Source: Marsupella aquatica
Lineage: Eukaryota; Marchantiophyta
Assembly: GCA_973895155.1 (NCBI GenBank)
Contig: OZ316892.1
Span: forward strand, 4,588,001 to 4,652,000
Length of the DNA: 64,000 nt
Direction: 5' to 3'
In this document: positions 24,011 to 35,200 of the stretch, piece by piece
Position numbering within the stretch: the first letter of the stretch is position 1
Layout: each line of letters opens with the position of its first letter
Notes under the pieces: model-generated
Told to the model about the DNA's origin: nothing
The model's input: only the letters and a program-made list of their open reading frames with translations
Databases searched by the model: none
Translations under genes and position numbers: made by a program

Positions 24011-24523
24011 TGCAGTATCTAAGTTTACATGGTGATAAATATCTTCAAGTCTTTTCTATGACCTCTACGTACGCCTTTGTTCTCTTTTGTTTTCTATTCT
24101 AAAACACTCGAACTGCTTTCATTAGTAAGAGGCTAGCAACCCGGTTTGTTATTAATTCCCTTATCTTTCATTCTGGCCAATGCAAAGCTTGGACAGTTTC
24201 CGGTAGCAACGCCAGGAATTTTGTTGTTTTTATTGCAGTGGTGCACTTAGTAGTTTCCTTTACATATACATAAACGTTTCTACTTCCTCTACTTTAGCAA
24301 CAAAAGTATTCTCCATGTAGTTTGGCATGCATTGCAACTATCATTCCTGCTTTAATTAAGGGCAACTAAATGAGACTGATTTGCAGCTAGGTACGTATGA
24401 CATTTGAAATATGTCTAATATAATGACATTATATCAATCTCTCCAATCTGATTTAATGTGGTCATATTTTTCCATAGGTTTGCCGATTCAAAGACATTCT
24501 TCAATTCACTGAAGTTTCAACAA

Positions 24524-25622
24524 ATGCCTTCTTTCTTCGAAGAGCTTCTTCCAGGGACCCCAGACGACGTTACTTTGACACAAATTGCCACAAAGTTGCG
24601 TTGGACAGATTTTCATGAACTGCATTCAGTGAGTCCCGATTGGCAAGAAGCAATTCAAAGCCGAGAGGTCTACAATGAGAGGTTTCGGTCCCATTCACGG
24701 GAAGAGTTTCTAGCTGTTAAGCACAGCAATGAGGTCAAATGTAACGATGTGCTACACCACGACTGCACATACAGGAATGCAATTTCTCTCTATTCAGTGA
24801 GAGAGAAACAATTCTATGAACTTCCTCCAATCCCACATCTTCCTGGCGATAACGAAAGGTTTTGCCAGTTAATTGCATCCAGTGGTAACTTATATGTTTG
24901 TTCTCAAAAACAGAAAAGTCCACAGAGCACAGAAAAGAAAAGCAACCACACAAGACAGATGTTTGACCAGGACGAGGAAAAGGTGTATGTCTTAGATCTG
25001 ACCGGGCAGGGGCTGTGGAAAGAGTGCACAAAACATTCCAGGACAAGAAGGGGTGGACACGCGTTGCGTAATCAATTGCCATTTCCGAGCAGAAGGTAAG
25101 CCACATCATGAATTTTGGCGGCAAGGATACGTCGACTGGTGCCCAGATCGTTTCAACACTTTCTGGAGCGTAGTTGATTCATGGAGACTAGAAGAGACTT
25201 CTGAGATTCTATCTTTGGACGAAGTCCCAGAATTGTGCTTCACAGGTGACCCAAGGAGGGTGAATAGTGAGCCCAAAAAGTATCTCATGACAAGCCCTAC
25301 AAGCGGATATCCTAAGATTTATCTCCAAGATACCAATACCAAATTATGGGCACAGCAGCATTCGGTTTCATGTGACGAAGTTGCTCGTGAACTTGGAGAG
25401 GATCCCCATAATCACCTCATAATTGACCCCACTTTTGCGGTCCCTGTAAATAACGAGGTTCTCATAATAGCTCGTTTGGTGAGAGGTCGGCAGTCTGGCT
25501 ACGAGCTTCTTCAAAGTATAGGGCTTGGAACGGATAGCAAAGAAATAGCATGGGAGAGAATACCACACTCTTTTCCCATTGAGCCAAGCCTGTTTTTTGG
25601 CATTTGTCCCATTTGGCTTTGA
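24524..25622 (+). CDS. F-box / kelch-like protein, possibly with a broken middle
   Basis: The start is ATG 24524 (MPSFFEELLPGTPDDVTL). Residues about 8-55 resemble an attenuated F-box of the plant F-box/kelch type: LPGTPDDVTLTQIATKLRW, LHSVSPDWQEAIQSREVYNE. Such proteins are adaptors of SCF ubiquitin ligases. Downstream, ISLYSVREKQFYELPPIPHL and KVYVLDLTGQGLWKECTK look like kelch-type blades. The first frame ends at about 25097. A second frame (about 25053-25622) continues with FNTFWSVVDSWRLEE and similar text to TAA-free sequence ending in TGA. A donor-like AAG|GTAAGC lies at 25098, but no acceptor restores the frame convincingly, so either an unrecognised intron or a disabling frameshift lies at 25.05-25.17 kb. 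The promoter is duplicated at 18 kb. Confidence 0.6.
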
Positions 25623-25889
25623 GCAATAGCAGCGCGCAGGTCCGGCCAAGAGCCCAGTGATGTAAGAGAACAAGAGGGCGTTGCATAGTAAACTTTCCAG
25701 TGGTTTATATATCAGCTGTAGAATTATTTGTCAGTGTTCCGAGTAGCTTTAATTAAGGTAGCCCAATTAGGATTGTAACAGTCCCAGCACAGTATACCAA
25801 ATTAAATATAGTTCATTGTAAGTATAAGCCCGGTGTGCCCAGCTACCCTTTTATCCGGAAATTCATTTCAGAAAGTGGAATGTACTGCC

Positions 25890-26090
25890 AGAGAAGTGTA
25901 ATTCATTTGTCAGTTCCATTCACAACTATTTGTACGTACCAGTAGATATGTGGTACTGTACATGTAGAATTCATTGGTCAGATTCCATTCCTAACTCTTT
26001 CTACGAATAGATGTTGTATGGTGCAGAATCGGTCAATTGTCAGTTTCCATTCCCAGCTCTTTCTACGGCCAATAGATGTGGAATGGTGAA
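25890..26090 (+). repeat. Degenerate minisatellite, counterpart of 11041-11410
   Basis: Three or four units with tcagtttccattcccagctc-like sequence and ccaatagatgtgg. They lie downstream of the F-box gene and upstream of the homeodomain copy B, as the better-preserved array does relative to copy A. Confidence 0.75.
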
Positions 26091-26696
26091 CCTTCTCCTA
26101 TTTAAGCATCCAGACGATCTATCAGGGGCACTGTACATGCACTATCCTGAACATTTTGAAGGCTTATATAATTGTTATCCTGAAATTAAGTTGGCGGAAG
26201 CCTTCTTGTGAATTCAATTTGCTTCGATCCACATACGTTTCATCCATCGAGAGAGCTTTCACTTTTGGTGCATTTCTGCAATAGAGTAGCAAGGACGGGA
26301 GCAAGGACTGCCTGATATATCTGACCGATCGAAGGTGGGGACGTGGGGATCGATATCAAGAAGGGAAGAGGATCTCATAAGGATATATATCGGAGGCCTG
26401 GAGCTGGTGCAACCAGATAGAAGTGGGGTGCAGAGAATACGTAGGTACCCGCGTAGATATTTGCAGACACGAGGCAAGAACCAAGGAAGGAACAGGAGAT
26501 CGAAGGAACCTGCAGTTCCTTAAACTATCTAAGGAGGTGAGATCCGCGGGGGGCAACAGGACGAGAGATTGGAGCTCAACTTTAGAGCATCGAAAACCAC
26601 TAAAGGAGGAGAAACTCCCAAGAGATATATAGACAGCAGAGCCTCGATCTGTTTGATATTTGTGACATAGTTGCAGGTGAAAGGAAGGCTCTCGAA

Positions 26697-27630
26697 ATGG
26701 ACGACTCAGACTGGTCTGAGGAGGAGATAAATCAATGTTTGGGCCAATTTTCGGGACTCGACGTGTTACCAGAATTCGACGAATCACTACAAACTCATGA
26801 GAACATTGAGATTTCCAGTATGCACCGTACCATTTCCAGTCTGGAGGGCCAGATCGGGATATATACCGTACGTACAGGCCATATGGAAGAATCAAAGATG
26901 GTATGTGAATGTAGGCCCTCAAGCTTCAAGTTTTCCAATGGATCATTCCGGATCAGAGCTAAGAGATGGTTGCGGGCAACGACGTCCTAACAATCCAGCA
27001 CACCACGATCAGAGATGAGGCAAGCTCTCTCCAGCTCACCGGTGGCTGGACCTGATCAAGGAGAAGCCCCAGAGTCATCCGCTGCAGCCGTATCCAACTT
27101 TGAAGGCATGACGGAACGTCAAGCAGTCATCACTGAAGAAATGATTATGGAAGCCAGGCCATTAATTAGCTTCCAAACTGGTGGGAAAGGTCTTCTATGA
27201 AAAAATGGAGACGGCGCGCAGGATCGCCAATTCTTCCAGTCTTGAACCCTTCAGAAATTACAGGATTATAATGTTCCAGTCACAATGGAAATATTCACAA
27301 AGGAGGCTTGCAAATGGGTTTACAGATACATGAAAGGCCAGAAGGAGAGAAGAGTTGCAGCACATCAAGGATATACATAAAAACTGGCGGCTTCAGAACC
27401 CTGGCAGCTTTACCCCTCCTACAAAGAATATGGAGGCATAGGACTAGACAACAGAATGGAGGAGCGCGCCAGGTCTCAAGCCTTTTTGAAAATGAAAGGA
27501 AGAGGAATCTGAAGGAGAATCCTGAGCTCAAAGGAAAACTGAAATGGCACTTTCAAGTGCACATCACTAAGGCTCGATCTTACAGATTGGCAAGCTCAGA
27601 ATCCAGGGTGTTCACACCCAAATAAAGACC
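26697..27630 (+). pseudogene. Two-homeodomain gene, copy B (broken and truncated)
   Basis: A paralogue of 11972-13019. Here the N-terminus is intact in one frame: MDDSDWSEEEINQCLGQFSG, then LPEFDESLQTHENIEI. A short insertion near 26900 shifts the frame relative to copy A, and others lie near 27190 and 27410. KRNLKENPELKGKLKWHF survives from the linker between the two homeodomain units. The second unit is cut at about 27630 (after cacccaaataaagacca), where Copia-type gag sequence begins, so the second recognition helix is missing. With both copies damaged in different places, neither alone shows the ancestral protein. Confidence 0.75.
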
Positions 27631-28100
27631 ATGCGCACCGATATTGCCATGATCATAGAGGGCCAGGAGGGGCCTCAGCACCTGATCAGTGGCAGTGTGA
27701 TCATTGTGGAGCTCCTAGACACACCAAGGATAAATGTTTCCCACTCCATCCTGAGTTACGGAGAGAAGGACAACACACACATGATCAGGGAAGAGGAGGT
27801 AGAGGTGGTGGACGTGGCCGTGACATGCCACATCATGAAAGGAGACGGGGAGGTGATGCTGCCCTTGCCATAACCATAGATCCAAAGGATGCTAAGATTG
27901 CTCAATTGGAGCAACAACTAACTGCCATGGCTAGTTCCGAGGTGAGACCTTACTACTTCTCGTGATGGGGCATCTACATCCTATGGACCTTCCACATCCC
28001 ATGGTCCTTCCACAGCTTATGGAGTTGATGGAGACCTTGCCACCATGGGATTCATGTGTGGCACTGCACACATTGATGTTGTTGCTCATAAGAACCACAT
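27631..28100 (+). mobile_element. Copia-type gag fragment with CCHC zinc knuckle
   Basis: Read from about 27640, the frame gives CDHCGAPRHTKDKCFPLHPE, a CCHC knuckle of the kind in plant Ty1/Copia gag, followed by an Arg/Gly-rich stretch and IAQLEQQLTAM. The frame ends near 27960. No reverse transcriptase is seen nearby, so this is a remnant that truncates the homeodomain pseudogene. Confidence 0.75.
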
Positions 28101-29157
28101 GTAGTTAAGTGTGTGGGGAAGGAATAGCTTTGGGATGAGTGACCTTTCACTTGTAGTTATGCACCAAATGGGCTACTCCAAATTCAGCACCTTGCAAACT
28201 ACTCCTAACGTACCAGCAAGCTGGCTTGCTAGCCCGCCCGCTCCTGCCCTGCCCTCACGTCCCTCGTCCCGAGTAACCATGAGTTGCCTCAAAGCCTCAT
28301 ACAATCTTAACTTGGATCCACATACCAGCAATCCACTCAAGCAATACGATGCGCGATCCGAGATACCACAAACCGTCGCCAAACACAATCAAACTGAAAA
28401 TTGAAGCTCCAAATGTCCAACAGTCAGTACGGCAACAAAGTTTGATCAATCTTTCAATGTAATCTCAATAGAATCCGAACCACGATCGACGCCAAAACGC
28501 ACTCAATCCCGTCTGATCCGGTCACACACATATGTCGAGCCAACGCACCTTGCACTCAAGGAATCCACGCTACATAGAGAGAGCTCTCAGCTACCATAGC
28601 CACCACACAAGCTCCCCTCTCCAAGGCTCAACATTGAAAGATAACCTTTCAATGCCTCACAAGAGAGAACTACCCTCTCACACAAACCTAATGAAACCTT
28701 ATCGGCTCATATAATACACATACTAAACATACAGATCTAGATAGTACGGGCAATGATTGCCCCTCCAAGCCTCCAAATTCTTTTGCAAAAATACGCCCCT
28801 TGTCGAAGGGTCATGCGCTAGCCCTAGATCTCCTACATACTCCCACTAAAAACTGCATAGGGCTACGAGCTCTCCTGGCTGATCCCCTTAACCCCAATTT
28901 AAGGAAAACCAAACTTTGGAAATTCTGAAAATCACTAAATATTATTATTTTAATAAAAAGGGGGCGACATGATGCGTGGCTGCGCGTGAAACCCTAAAAA
29001 TGACTGCAACGTCACATTTTAACCAATCCAACTTGACGGGACCAAGAGACATGCTCACGCGAATAATAATAATAGAGAAATAAATCTTTGAGATCCTTTA
29101 TATTTGATAACCAGTATATAAGGAGTTTACAAATGGTTTCTAGAACGACAATACAAA
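28100..29157. other. Non-coding, probably retrotransposon-derived
   Basis: No convincing gene. Dispersed inverted and AC-rich text resembles the leader region of LTR elements (for example 28.4-28.7 kb, compare 57.5-57.7 kb), but I could not define ends. A half palindrome, cacgcgaataat, is at about 29055. Confidence 0.35.
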
Positions 29158-29885
29158 TTAATCTGATCTCATGCCGACTATTATTTTGGAAGCGTCCAAA
29201 ATTGGGCGTCTGTTAAATTGCTCTACTAGATATCTATCTCCATGCCTCTGAATCACAGGGTCTTCCCATAGAGTATGATTATAATCATAATCTCTAAAAA
29301 TAGATTTAACTGACCAATCTGGATAATCTCTTCCATTGGCAATGACAAGCGGCTCACAAGAGTTTGCTAGCTTGCTAAGATACGGAATCAGCAAGTTAAT
29401 CAGGAAACTGTCGTCGACCGACCCAAAATATTTGGGCGGAAATAATGATCCAACAACAGGATCTAAACAAGCATGAAATGCATCGGATTCGATAAGCATT
29501 ATATTTTGCTGCAGATACGCCTTCATATAAATTTCAACCTTCTCAAAACACTTCAAAAATATCCGCTTATTTGATGTCACCCCATCGCATAAGTAACAAT
29601 GAGACTGATCCCAAATATACTTAAATGAGGCCATTTCCATCGTAGTAAAATAGATGCTAAAATCTGATCTAAAAGGTTCTTCCCAAGAGAGGACCAGATC
29701 CCTACATCGAAATTCTCAAAACAGAATCTCAAGAATTCGTGAAGATGAGGCCTTGGAAAAATGTATATATTCCCAATCCGAATTCCAGTTGAGACCGCCA
29801 TCAGTCGGGAATGCGGTGCAATGTAACAGAGTAGATGCTCCACGTCTAAAACTACGAGCCCGTTTTCTCTGCTGCAATGAATCTC
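29158..29885 (-). pseudogene. FCP1/NIF-type HAD unit C (third of the tandem set)
   Basis: Begins at an acceptor, tttctctacag|GAG. LVVLDVEHLLCY is the degenerate phosphatase motif I (the first Asp is kept, the second replaced), followed by IFPRPHLHEFLRFCFENFDV and GIWSS, typical of the FCP1 homology domain. A 1-nt indel near 29650 moves the frame to KYIWDQSHCYLCDG and on to the stop. It aligns with unit B and, less closely, with unit A. The family dephosphorylates phosphoserine, for example on the RNA polymerase II tail, but this copy is unlikely to be active. Confidence 0.7.
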
Positions 29886-29931
29886 CTGTAGAGAAACACA
29901 AGAAGATGCATGAGCCCGTATGGATGTAGTC

Positions 29932-29947
29932 ACGCGAATGGTCGCGT
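29932..29947. repeat. 16-bp palindrome site 1
   Basis: ACGCGAATGGTCGCGT, in the gap between HAD units B and C. Both 6-bp arms are perfect. Confidence 0.9.
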
Positions 29948-29971
29948 CACATATTACAGAGAAAACATCCT

Positions 29972-30679
29972 CTACACTCTGGCCATTGATAAGTGACGTC
30001 TGTTGAAGTGCTTGATAAGAACTTGATCCGCATGTCTTTGCACGTACAGATGCTCCCATATATCCTCGTTCAGATCCCAATCTCGATGTATATTTCTAAT
30101 CGACCAGATGGGATAATCGAACTTGTTAGCGAACGCAAGACAAAGCCCTAAATTTGATAGCTTTCGTAAATATGGAATGAGGTCATCCCTCAAAAAGACA
30201 TCATCCAACGATCCTTGAAACGACTTAGCGAACAATAATCCGCATACAGCTGTCTAGCATGTATGGGAAGGACAGGCATCAATCTGGATTATATTCTCTG
30301 GTCGATAATCTTGAAACATATCACGTAGTCTCTCGATAGATTTGAAGACAATAGTCTTATAATTTTTCTTCACATAACCAAGATTCCAGCAATGATCCCG
30401 CGTGAACACATATATCAGCTGCGACAGGTCGGTGCTCGACAACACTTCTGAAAGTATTTGATAAACCAGTTTATCGTCAAGAATAGACCAGACCATCACA
30501 TCAAAATGATCATAACAGAATTTTATAAGATCATGAAGATGCGGCCTCGGAACGACACATAGAGATCCGATACGAATTCCAGGTGCCGACTTGAGCTGAG
30601 GAGTATATTTTGAAACAGAGCATAGGAAGTTTTCCAGTCCTAAAACTAGAAGTTGACGCGACCTGCTCCACTTAGACAC
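29972..30679 (-). pseudogene. FCP1/NIF-type HAD unit B
   Basis: Starts at an acceptor (tttacag|GTG). Motif I reads LLVLGLENFLC, so the nucleophilic Asp is replaced by Gly. VVPRPHLHDLIKFCYDHFDV and MVWS follow. An in-frame TAG at 30254 splits the unit; both halves are in the same frame and together align with unit C, whose sequence reads through this point. It is inactive as a phosphatase on two counts. Confidence 0.7.
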
Positions 30680-30726
30680 CTGTAAATGAACAATTCGATT
30701 CTCATATTATGCAATTGCAAACAACC

Positions 30727-30742
30727 ACGTGACCGGGCGCGT
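30727..30742. repeat. 16-bp palindrome site 2
   Basis: ACGTGACCGGGCGCGT, in the gap between HAD units A and B; two mismatches from the ideal form. The first bases of unit B (about 30654-30665 on the plus strand, ttgacgcgacct) also form a half site. Confidence 0.85.
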
Positions 30743-30804
30743 CACTCCCAAAAGTTCAATTTCAATCAATTTATAAATAATAATTGATAATAAACAATAA
30801 ACGT

Positions 30805-31575
30805 TTACTTATTGGACTTATCCCGGGCTTCTATAGCACGGTCTTTTTCGGCAAATAAGTATTTCATAAATTCGTCAAACTTTTCTAAATGGTCTTTATT
30901 CCCCTGATTACGAATGATCACGTTTCTCCTCCAAAGATTCGTCTTATCAATATAATCTTTCTCAAGATTTTCTTGAGAGAACGTTGGAATCCCATATCCA
31001 CTAAGGAGCTCGCGGAATGTCAACTTGTCAATTGACATGTCGCATAGATATGGATATAGTTTCTTTCTAAAAAATAGGTCATCATCGAGCCCAGAATATG
31101 CATCGGGATACAGCGATGAATAGAAGTCATTAAGGCTCGTCTTATATGCAGCGTCATCGATAAGAATGACATTCTCGATGTTGTAATCTTTAATATCAGC
31201 GGCAATGTCCGAGAGATATTTGACAAATAAAGGGATGTCATTATTATTCTTCCCAATAAGTCGAGTTGATTCTTGTCCCCATATAAATTTAATACGTTTC
31301 AAAACTTCGGGTCGAAATATCAGCCTTACACAAGATAGAATATTCTGTTTGAGCATGCACGACCAGATCGCAATGTCGTATAGATCTGCCACCTTCTCAA
31401 GAAATTCCATTAAATCAGGCCTTGGATAGATAACCTTGTGCATCTGTCTCACACCCCTTGACCGAATGGGCATCCCAGGGCTGATCTTCTCTGACCAGAT
31501 AAGTACCCGATTCAGATCAAAAATTACAAGTCTCTTCTGAACCGGTGACTTCTTTGCCGATGGATTAGGCGCCAT
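30805..31575 (-). CDS. FCP1/NIF-type HAD phosphatase-like protein, unit A
   Basis: 256 residues with ATG at 31575, the only complete member of the tandem set. Motif I is VIFDLNRVLIW (about residues 17-27): the first Asp is kept, but the general acid/base Asp is Asn, so catalysis is doubtful. IYPRPDLMEFLEKVADLYDI then AIWSCM is the FCP1 core, KFIWGQ and a NVILIDDA motif complete the domain. The C-terminus is charged and helical. The family acts on phosphoserine in nuclear proteins. It lies just downstream of the Ulp1 exons on the same strand; an acceptor-like cacag precedes the ATG by a few bases, so it may also be spliced to upstream exons. Confidence 0.75.
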   Translation of the reverse strand: MAPNPSAKKSPVQKRLVIFDLNRVLIWSEKISPGMPIRSRGVRQMHKVIYPRPDLMEFLEKVADLYDIAIWSCMLKQNILSCVRLIFRPEVLKRIKFIWGQESTRLIGKNNNDIPLFVKYLSDIAADIKDYNIENVILIDDAAYKTSLNDFYSSLYPDAYSGLDDDLFFRKKLYPYLCDMSIDKLTFRELLSGYGIPTFSQENLEKDYIDKTNLWRRNVIIRNQGNKDHLEKFDEFMKYLFAEKDRAIEARDKSNK

Positions 31576-31626
31576 CTGTACCTGTGATTTTTGTGCCGCA
31601 GGGTTTGGAGAACGTACTAGAACGGT

Positions 31627-32294
31627 CTATTTGTTTCCCGCCTCCGGACGATCACCGGACTTCCGGACTGGTGCCTTCGATACTCGATCAGGGGGTTTCG
31701 GGATAGGCTTCTGTAAAACATTAAGAAATGAAAATAAGTTCATAATGCGAACGGTCCCGTGACTACAAAGAGAGACACTGAAATGAAGTGTATTACCTGT
31801 ACAAGACAGTCGTTCAGTGCTGGAATTCCGCCGGAAATGTCAATCATAGCAGCACGGATCCCGGTAACTAGGTTACTTGCGGACGTCGGCTTGCGGAAGT
31901 CCACGTCAAATAATGACAAGACTATCTCCCTACGGAATTTCTCAATTTGATTCGCGGCAAAATTAATTCCGTTTCCTTGACACAAGCACTTGGCGTATCT
32001 CAAGATAAACACACCACAACTGTGGCCGTCACTCTGGTGAGGAATATCATTCCGATATATCCGTTCCCAACCTGAGAGATCCAAGTTGACACCAGTTCTC
32101 CAGCCAATTTCATCGGCGTAGTACTTCCCAACAATATCTAGCACCCCAGGATTTTGTCGATTATGAACTAGAGAATCTAGGTACTCCAGCCGTTTCTCCT
32201 TCGGATACAAGACTACCAATGACCAATGTTCTTTCACAGCATTGTGTACTGGAAAGACCAGTTTCTCGTGTGAGTATTGGGTAATACCGAAAAC
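31627..32294 (-). CDS. Ulp1 protease, catalytic exons
   Basis: Exons 31797-32294 and 31627-31710 (donor CAG|GTAATA, acceptor tttacag|AAG). The SUMO-type cysteine protease triad is complete: His in EHWSLVVLY, Asp in YLDSL, and the oxyanion Gln and nucleophilic Cys in IPHQSDGHSCGVFIL. Such proteases remove SUMO or related modifiers in the nucleus; Ulp1 domains are also often carried by plant Mutator-type and other transposons. The tail is Pro/Lys/Arg-rich (PIPKPPDRVSKAPVRKSGDR). Confidence 0.85.
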
Positions 32295-35200
32295 CTGAAA
32301 TTACTGAAAAATTTAAACTTTTTACAGTATTTAAGCCTGCTATTGCTGTTAAAATGCCAAGTGTAAACTACGGGTATACTTTATAACGGGATTACGCATT
32401 TACGCGTAAGAACATTACAGGTTTACGGGTTTACGGGTTTATGGGTTTACGCTGTTACGAGTTTACGCCAATACGGGATTACGGCTTATGCCTTACGCAT
32501 TTAAGGAAAGTTCACGTTACGGCGCTACGGCTAACTTTGCAACGGGACTTAGAAACAGATTGGGGACTTCATACCTTGATAGGAATCAAGCACAGAGTTC
32601 AGGCGCTCACTCCTGTATTTTCACCACCCCTATTCACTTGCTCTTTCTCTTCGAAAGCAACCTTCGCAGCACGCAAATCACCGTTGCAGCTATGGCGAAC
32701 CTGGGTGCTGAGGAACAGTATCAAATTGAAGCTCTAGCAGTCTCAAAAGTAGTGGCAGCTCGTATACCACGAGCGCCTGATAGTCTTTCTAATTTACAAG
32801 ACTCTTTACAGCACTTAGGATTGGAGCGCTTGCTCAGGATCCCCTGGAATGTCGAGCTCGACTCCTACTTGCAGGATTTTGTGAAGGGGACTATCATCCC
32901 GATTGAATTCAGGCAAACGATTCGAGCTCACCCCAGCCTGTGGACTGTTGAGAAAATTGCTTACACCTTTGGATGCCCTTCAGAAGGAGAGGCGTTATAT
33001 TCCAAGAAGCAGGACTTATCTGCTCCATACTTCTCAGGAACTCGAAATGCCAAGAATGGTTGGAACTTGTCCCAGTGTACTTATCCTGAATTGAGAGTGC
33101 TCATGGAATTTCTGGTACCCATTCTTCATCCGAAAAAGCCAACTCTCTGTCCTGTGGCCTTGGCTAACACCATTGTAGCTGCTCATAGTGGAGCTATAAA
33201 AGTAAATTGGGCCCTACTTTTGTTTAATGTAATGAAGGATCAAGTAAGGAGCTTGGAAGCAGGGAGGACCACTTGTTTACAGAATTATCTCTCTCAACTC
33301 TATTATACTCATGACTGTTTATATCTGGAGGAAGAGACAGAGAGGGGGTTACTCCTGATTGACTTGGGTATTGAAGAAGAAATTCATATGGAGGACATTG
33401 TACATGTCACCCCATTGAATTTGAATGATCAGAACGTTGAGGAGAATGCTGATGTTCCTATGGAGGATACTTCATTAGAAATCCCTACACATTCTCCTAT
33501 GCATAGCAGGGAAGTTGTTTGCCAATCAATAAGTAATGAGAATTTCCCTAGCCGAACTATGGATGCAGATGCACTAGAAGCTGAAGAAGTAAGGAGCATT
33601 CATCAACAAGACGATGTTGCTACACCAACTGATGCTACTCCTCATGAGACCGCCAGGTCCACTCCTTCGAAGGCAGAGTCGAATCAGCAGCTTATTGATA
33701 AGTTGATATCTCTCCTCAGTTGCAGTGATGATGGACTATATGATGCTGTTAATAATTTGAGAATGGAGGCTGTTAGTTTGGGATCACCATTTCATGATCA
33801 GCTAAGCCCTGTCAGAATAACCTCTCCCCCAAGAGAACCAGCACCAATGGAGTTTGTGATCTGTACTCCTGTCACTGTACAGCCCCCTCCCCTAGAAACA
33901 AGTGAGCCTATTCCAGTAACAGATAGTATCAACTGTGTGGCCACTGTGGATGACTTGTTAGAACTACTACAGTGTGAACCTCGACAGATAGCATCTGTGG
34001 TCCGCAACTTGATCCAACAATGTCCAACTGCTAGTCCCACTCCTAGCCTAGGTTTGCAACCCTACAACCCTGATTCCAACTACGAACCCACAGAAAGACC
34101 CACCTACAATCGGACACAATATGAACACCCTTACGTCAGAGAGGATATACCTGAAGACTCCGATCCACCCTCAGATGGTGAAACTTATAGATCTTATGAT
34201 AATTCTCTTGAGTCATCCCCAAGGCAGGGATTTGAAGATGTTGATACTGCCTTAAGATCCCATCCAAACTTAGTAGCAGTTGTCACCTCATCTACTCAAA
34301 CACCTCGGAATGCCACCATCGAGAGTAGATACCCGAGACATCCAGAGTCCCAAGTGCACAGGTATGTGGAGACCTGTAAGATTATGCAGGCCAACAGACC
34401 ACCGGTTGGAGAATTTTGGAAATACTACTATCTCAAGAAGACAGAGGCCAGTTATATCTTCGACCTTAGGTGTTTTGGAACTTCCAGAGTGGAGATGGCA
34501 CAATTCGACGAGTTCTGGACTGACTCTCTCTACTTCCGACCCATTCTTGCTGTAATGCTACTTCAGGGTGATGTAGAAGTGGAGGATCCAGATTTAGCCC
34601 TAGCATATTTTGGAAATTTAGCAGCTTATGCCCTAGATTTTGTGATTTCTTTTCTCATGTAGAGTAAGAAATCTACTTCTCCCCAGAACGCTTACCTTCC
34701 TCGAGAGCCCAAGGTTACCCTTGTTTCAACCAGTTCATTAGCTGAGAAACAGAGAATTTGGAACAATGTCACCTCTCAAACTCTAGCCAACTTCAACCGG
34801 TATTTCAGAGATGTCAAATGGAGGCTTCACCCTTTCTATTCCAGGATGCTGAACTCTGATGAATTTCTATACCATTATCCCCAAGTATATGCTGCTACTT
34901 GCAATAATTATGACGTGATTGGGATATATAGAGAAGCTCTTCGAATAGACATATGTTATCTAAGGAGAAGAATGCCCCTGATGTATCCTGAAAGGCAATT
35001 GAGATGCCTACCCTACTCTCGAGGATCCTCACGCCAGGCTGAGCTGATGGAAGTTACTCAAGCTCGGACTGTTACCCTCGTGGAGCTACTCGAACCACAC
35101 GACATCCGACAACAAGCTTGAGGCAGAATCTAAGTCTTTTTAGTTAAGTTTTAAGAATAGTGCATCTTTCCCTATTTTTCAAAATATGTTCTAGAGCTTT

